From assembly GCA_964650975.1 (NCBI GenBank), contig CAZYWA010000104.1:1-18543 (forward strand): a stretch of DNA of 18,543 bases, written 5' to 3'. This document shows positions 17,499 to 18,543 of the stretch, piece after piece; within the stretch, counting starts at the first letter, position 1, and the number at the start of each line of letters is the position of its first letter. Source of the stretch: CAZYWA01 sp964650975 [NCBI: uncultured bacterium]. GTDB taxonomy: Bacteria > JADJOY01. The notes below the pieces were generated by a model. That model was not told the DNA's origin. It saw only the letters and a list, made by a program, of their open reading frames with translations, and searched no databases. The position numbers and the translations under genes are program-made.

Positions 17499-17861
17499 AT
17501 GCCGGCGATCTTGCTCATCGACGACGACGATGCGTTCCGAGAGACCTTGGTCGTCATGCTCGTGGACCGCGGCTTCACGGTGGTTCAGGCCAGCAACGGC
17601 CTGGAAGGGGTCGACGCGTGGCGGCGGCGGGCGCCGGACCTGGTCATCACCGACATGCGGATGCCGTACATGGACGGACTGAAGACGATCCGTCTCTTGC
17701 AAATCGAATTACCGGACATACCGGTCATCGCTTGTTCCGGGAGCCTGGGCGGCGCGCTCTCCGAAGCGGCGGCGTTGGGGGCGATCGCGCTACCGAAACC
17801 TTTCACACCGCTGGCTCTCTTCGAGATCATCCAGCGCGCGCTCGAGCACACGGCCAGCTAA
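17499..17861 (+). CDS. Stand-alone CheY-like receiver
   Basis: 120-residue single receiver domain without an output domain. It has the acidic pocket IDDDDAF (Asp8-Asp11), the phosphoacceptor Asp52 in DLVITDMRMPYMDG, Ser80 in CSGS and the conserved Lys100 in LPKPF, so it should accept phosphate from a histidine kinase. Without a DNA-binding or enzyme domain it would act by protein contact or as a phosphate relay. The ATG at 17499 is chosen because MPAILLIDDDD is the canonical receiver start; the ribosome site is weak, and the open frame further upstream has no family features. The only kinase in the window is the frameshifted one at 11214, about 5 kb away, and pairing with it is speculative. 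It is divergent from the DUF4398/OmpA operon. Confidence 0.88.
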   Translation: MPAILLIDDDDAFRETLVVMLVDRGFTVVQASNGLEGVDAWRRRAPDLVITDMRMPYMDGLKTIRLLQIELPDIPVIACSGSLGGALSEAAALGAIALPKPFTPLALFEIIQRALEHTAS

Positions 17862-18080
17862 GGCCAAGCGTGGCGGCTCTGGTCGGGAGGTAAGGCCGCG
17901 CGAACGACCACCGACGAGCTCGTGTGCGAGAGGGTCGCGAGGGCGCTGGCGCGCTCCGCCACGGTCACGACCATCTCGGGCGGGGTCCTGACTAGCGAGC
18001 TGCTCGCGCAGATCGGCAGCATCCGGCCCGACTTCGGCAACGAATCCAGAGGGGATGCGGCCACCAGAACGCCTCGCTGA
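17862..18080 (+). pseudogene. Possible BON-domain relic, in frame after the receiver stop
   Basis: After the receiver stop (TAA at 17859-17861) the same frame stays open to a TGA at 18078. From about 17904 it reads TTDELVCERVARALARS and then ISGGVLTSELLAQIGSI. This resembles the BON-domain pattern (D-x-L-x-x-R-V-R-x-x-L ... V-x-L-S-G-x-V-L-x-x-E) with the central strand missing. No ATG or ribosome site precedes it; only a GTG inside the motif is available. I read it as the eroded remnant of a BON-domain gene, with low confidence; chance resemblance in GC-rich DNA is possible. Confidence 0.3.
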
Positions 18081-18186
18081 ACCGGAGGCAGCGCTCGTTG
18101 CGCCTCGAGCCATACCCGTCGCGCTTTCGCTCGATTCGTGAATCCCGCCCGCCGCGGCCCGTTACGTCGGTCGAGATGGAAGCGGG
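18081..18186. other. Short gene-free stretch before the DUF1003 stop
   Basis: About 106 bases between the relic and the minus-strand stop at 18187. I see no gene, clear hairpin terminator or promoter in it. Confidence 0.4.
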
Positions 18187-18543
18187 CTATTGTTGCTGCC
18201 GATTCGCTTCGGCGAGATCGGCGAGCAGGTCGAGCTGCAGCTCCTGCAATTCCACCATCCGCTCGAACTGGGTGTGGAGCAGGTGGTCCATCTTGTCGTG
18301 CAAGCTCGCGATCTCGAGCTCGGCCTTCAGGTTGGTCCGGTAGTCCTCGTCGGCCTGCATGCGGTCGCGGGCGGCGGAGCGGTTCTGCGCCATCATGATG
18401 ATGGGCGCCTGGATCGCGGCGAGGCACGAGAGACAGAGATTGAGCAGGATGAACGGGTAGGGATCGAAGCCTTTGTTGGCGAGCAGCACGATGTTGATCG
18501 CCATCCAGATGACCAGCACCACGCCGAAGCCGATCACGAAGCT
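18187..18543 (-). CDS. DUF1003-family membrane protein (5' end beyond window)
   Basis: C-terminal 118 residues or so of an inner-membrane protein; the frame is still open at the right edge and the true start lies outside. Two membrane helices are visible: FVIGFGVVLVIWMAINIVLL, then after NKGFDPYPF the segment ILLNLCLSCLAAIQAPIIMM. Next comes the family signature AQNRSAARDRMQADEDYRTN, followed by LKAELEI and a cytoplasmic helical tail LHDKMDHLLHTQFERMVELQ, ending in Gln-rich residues. This matches the DUF1003 family, whose function is unknown. The GTG-equivalent valine at 18537 is internal, not a start. It lies near other envelope and stress genes on the same strand, but no operon link can be shown. 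Confidence 0.9.
   Translation of the reverse strand, partial: SFVIGFGVVLVIWMAINIVLLANKGFDPYPFILLNLCLSCLAAIQAPIIMMAQNRSAARDRMQADEDYRTNLKAELEIASLHDKMDHLLHTQFERMVELQELQLDLLADLAEANRQQQ

Overview
This is a GC-rich window from a Gram-negative, most likely soil or environmental bacterium. The Gram-negative call rests on a TonB-dependent receptor, six predicted lipoproteins and an OmpA-family protein. Near-consensus sigma-54 (-24/-12) promoters, lipoprotein-rich content and the MprF/AcvB pairing would fit Myxococcota (Deltaproteobacteria) or another proteobacterial lineage. No rRNA or other phylogenetic marker is present, so this is inference. No tRNA, rRNA, CRISPR, insertion sequence or phage gene was recognised.

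Layout. (A) 1-4.0 kb, minus strand: a TonB-dependent outer-membrane receptor cut by the left edge, a small unknown lipoprotein, then a compact cluster read leftward from 3997. That cluster holds a cupin lipoprotein, a damaged region where the N-terminus of one gene is fused to the C-terminal membrane half of another, and a DUF1272 cysteine-rich protein. (B) 4.2-10.1 kb: a membrane-lipid module. An 866-residue MprF-type aminoacyl-phosphatidylglycerol synthase/flippase (minus strand) lies between two plus-strand AcvB/VirJ-family serine hydrolases. In other bacteria AcvB removes the aminoacyl group that LpiA/MprF adds, so synthesis and removal of cationic lipid are probably encoded side by side, with the hydrolase present twice. 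(C) 10.2-18.5 kb: a stress-response block with a hemerythrin-like protein, a RsbRD-type sensor histidine kinase with an apparent 1-nt frameshift, a small WW-rich stress-type protein with an Asn-Thr repeat, a large HPII-type catalase, an OmpA/DUF4398 lipoprotein pair, a stand-alone CheY-like receiver, a possible BON-domain relic and a DUF1003 membrane protein cut by the right edge.

The main regulatory signal is a set of -24/-12 promoters in block C. There is an exact consensus match directly before the hemerythrin gene, placed so that the transcript would be almost leaderless. There is a one-mismatch site before the histidine kinase and a two-mismatch site before the DUF4398/OmpA operon, which also carries an upstream direct repeat. 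Together they suggest that part of the stress block is under RpoN and an enhancer-binding protein encoded elsewhere.

Two places (about 3273 and 11578) look like single-base losses inside otherwise good coding frames. Either the genome really carries these lesions or the assembly has indel errors.
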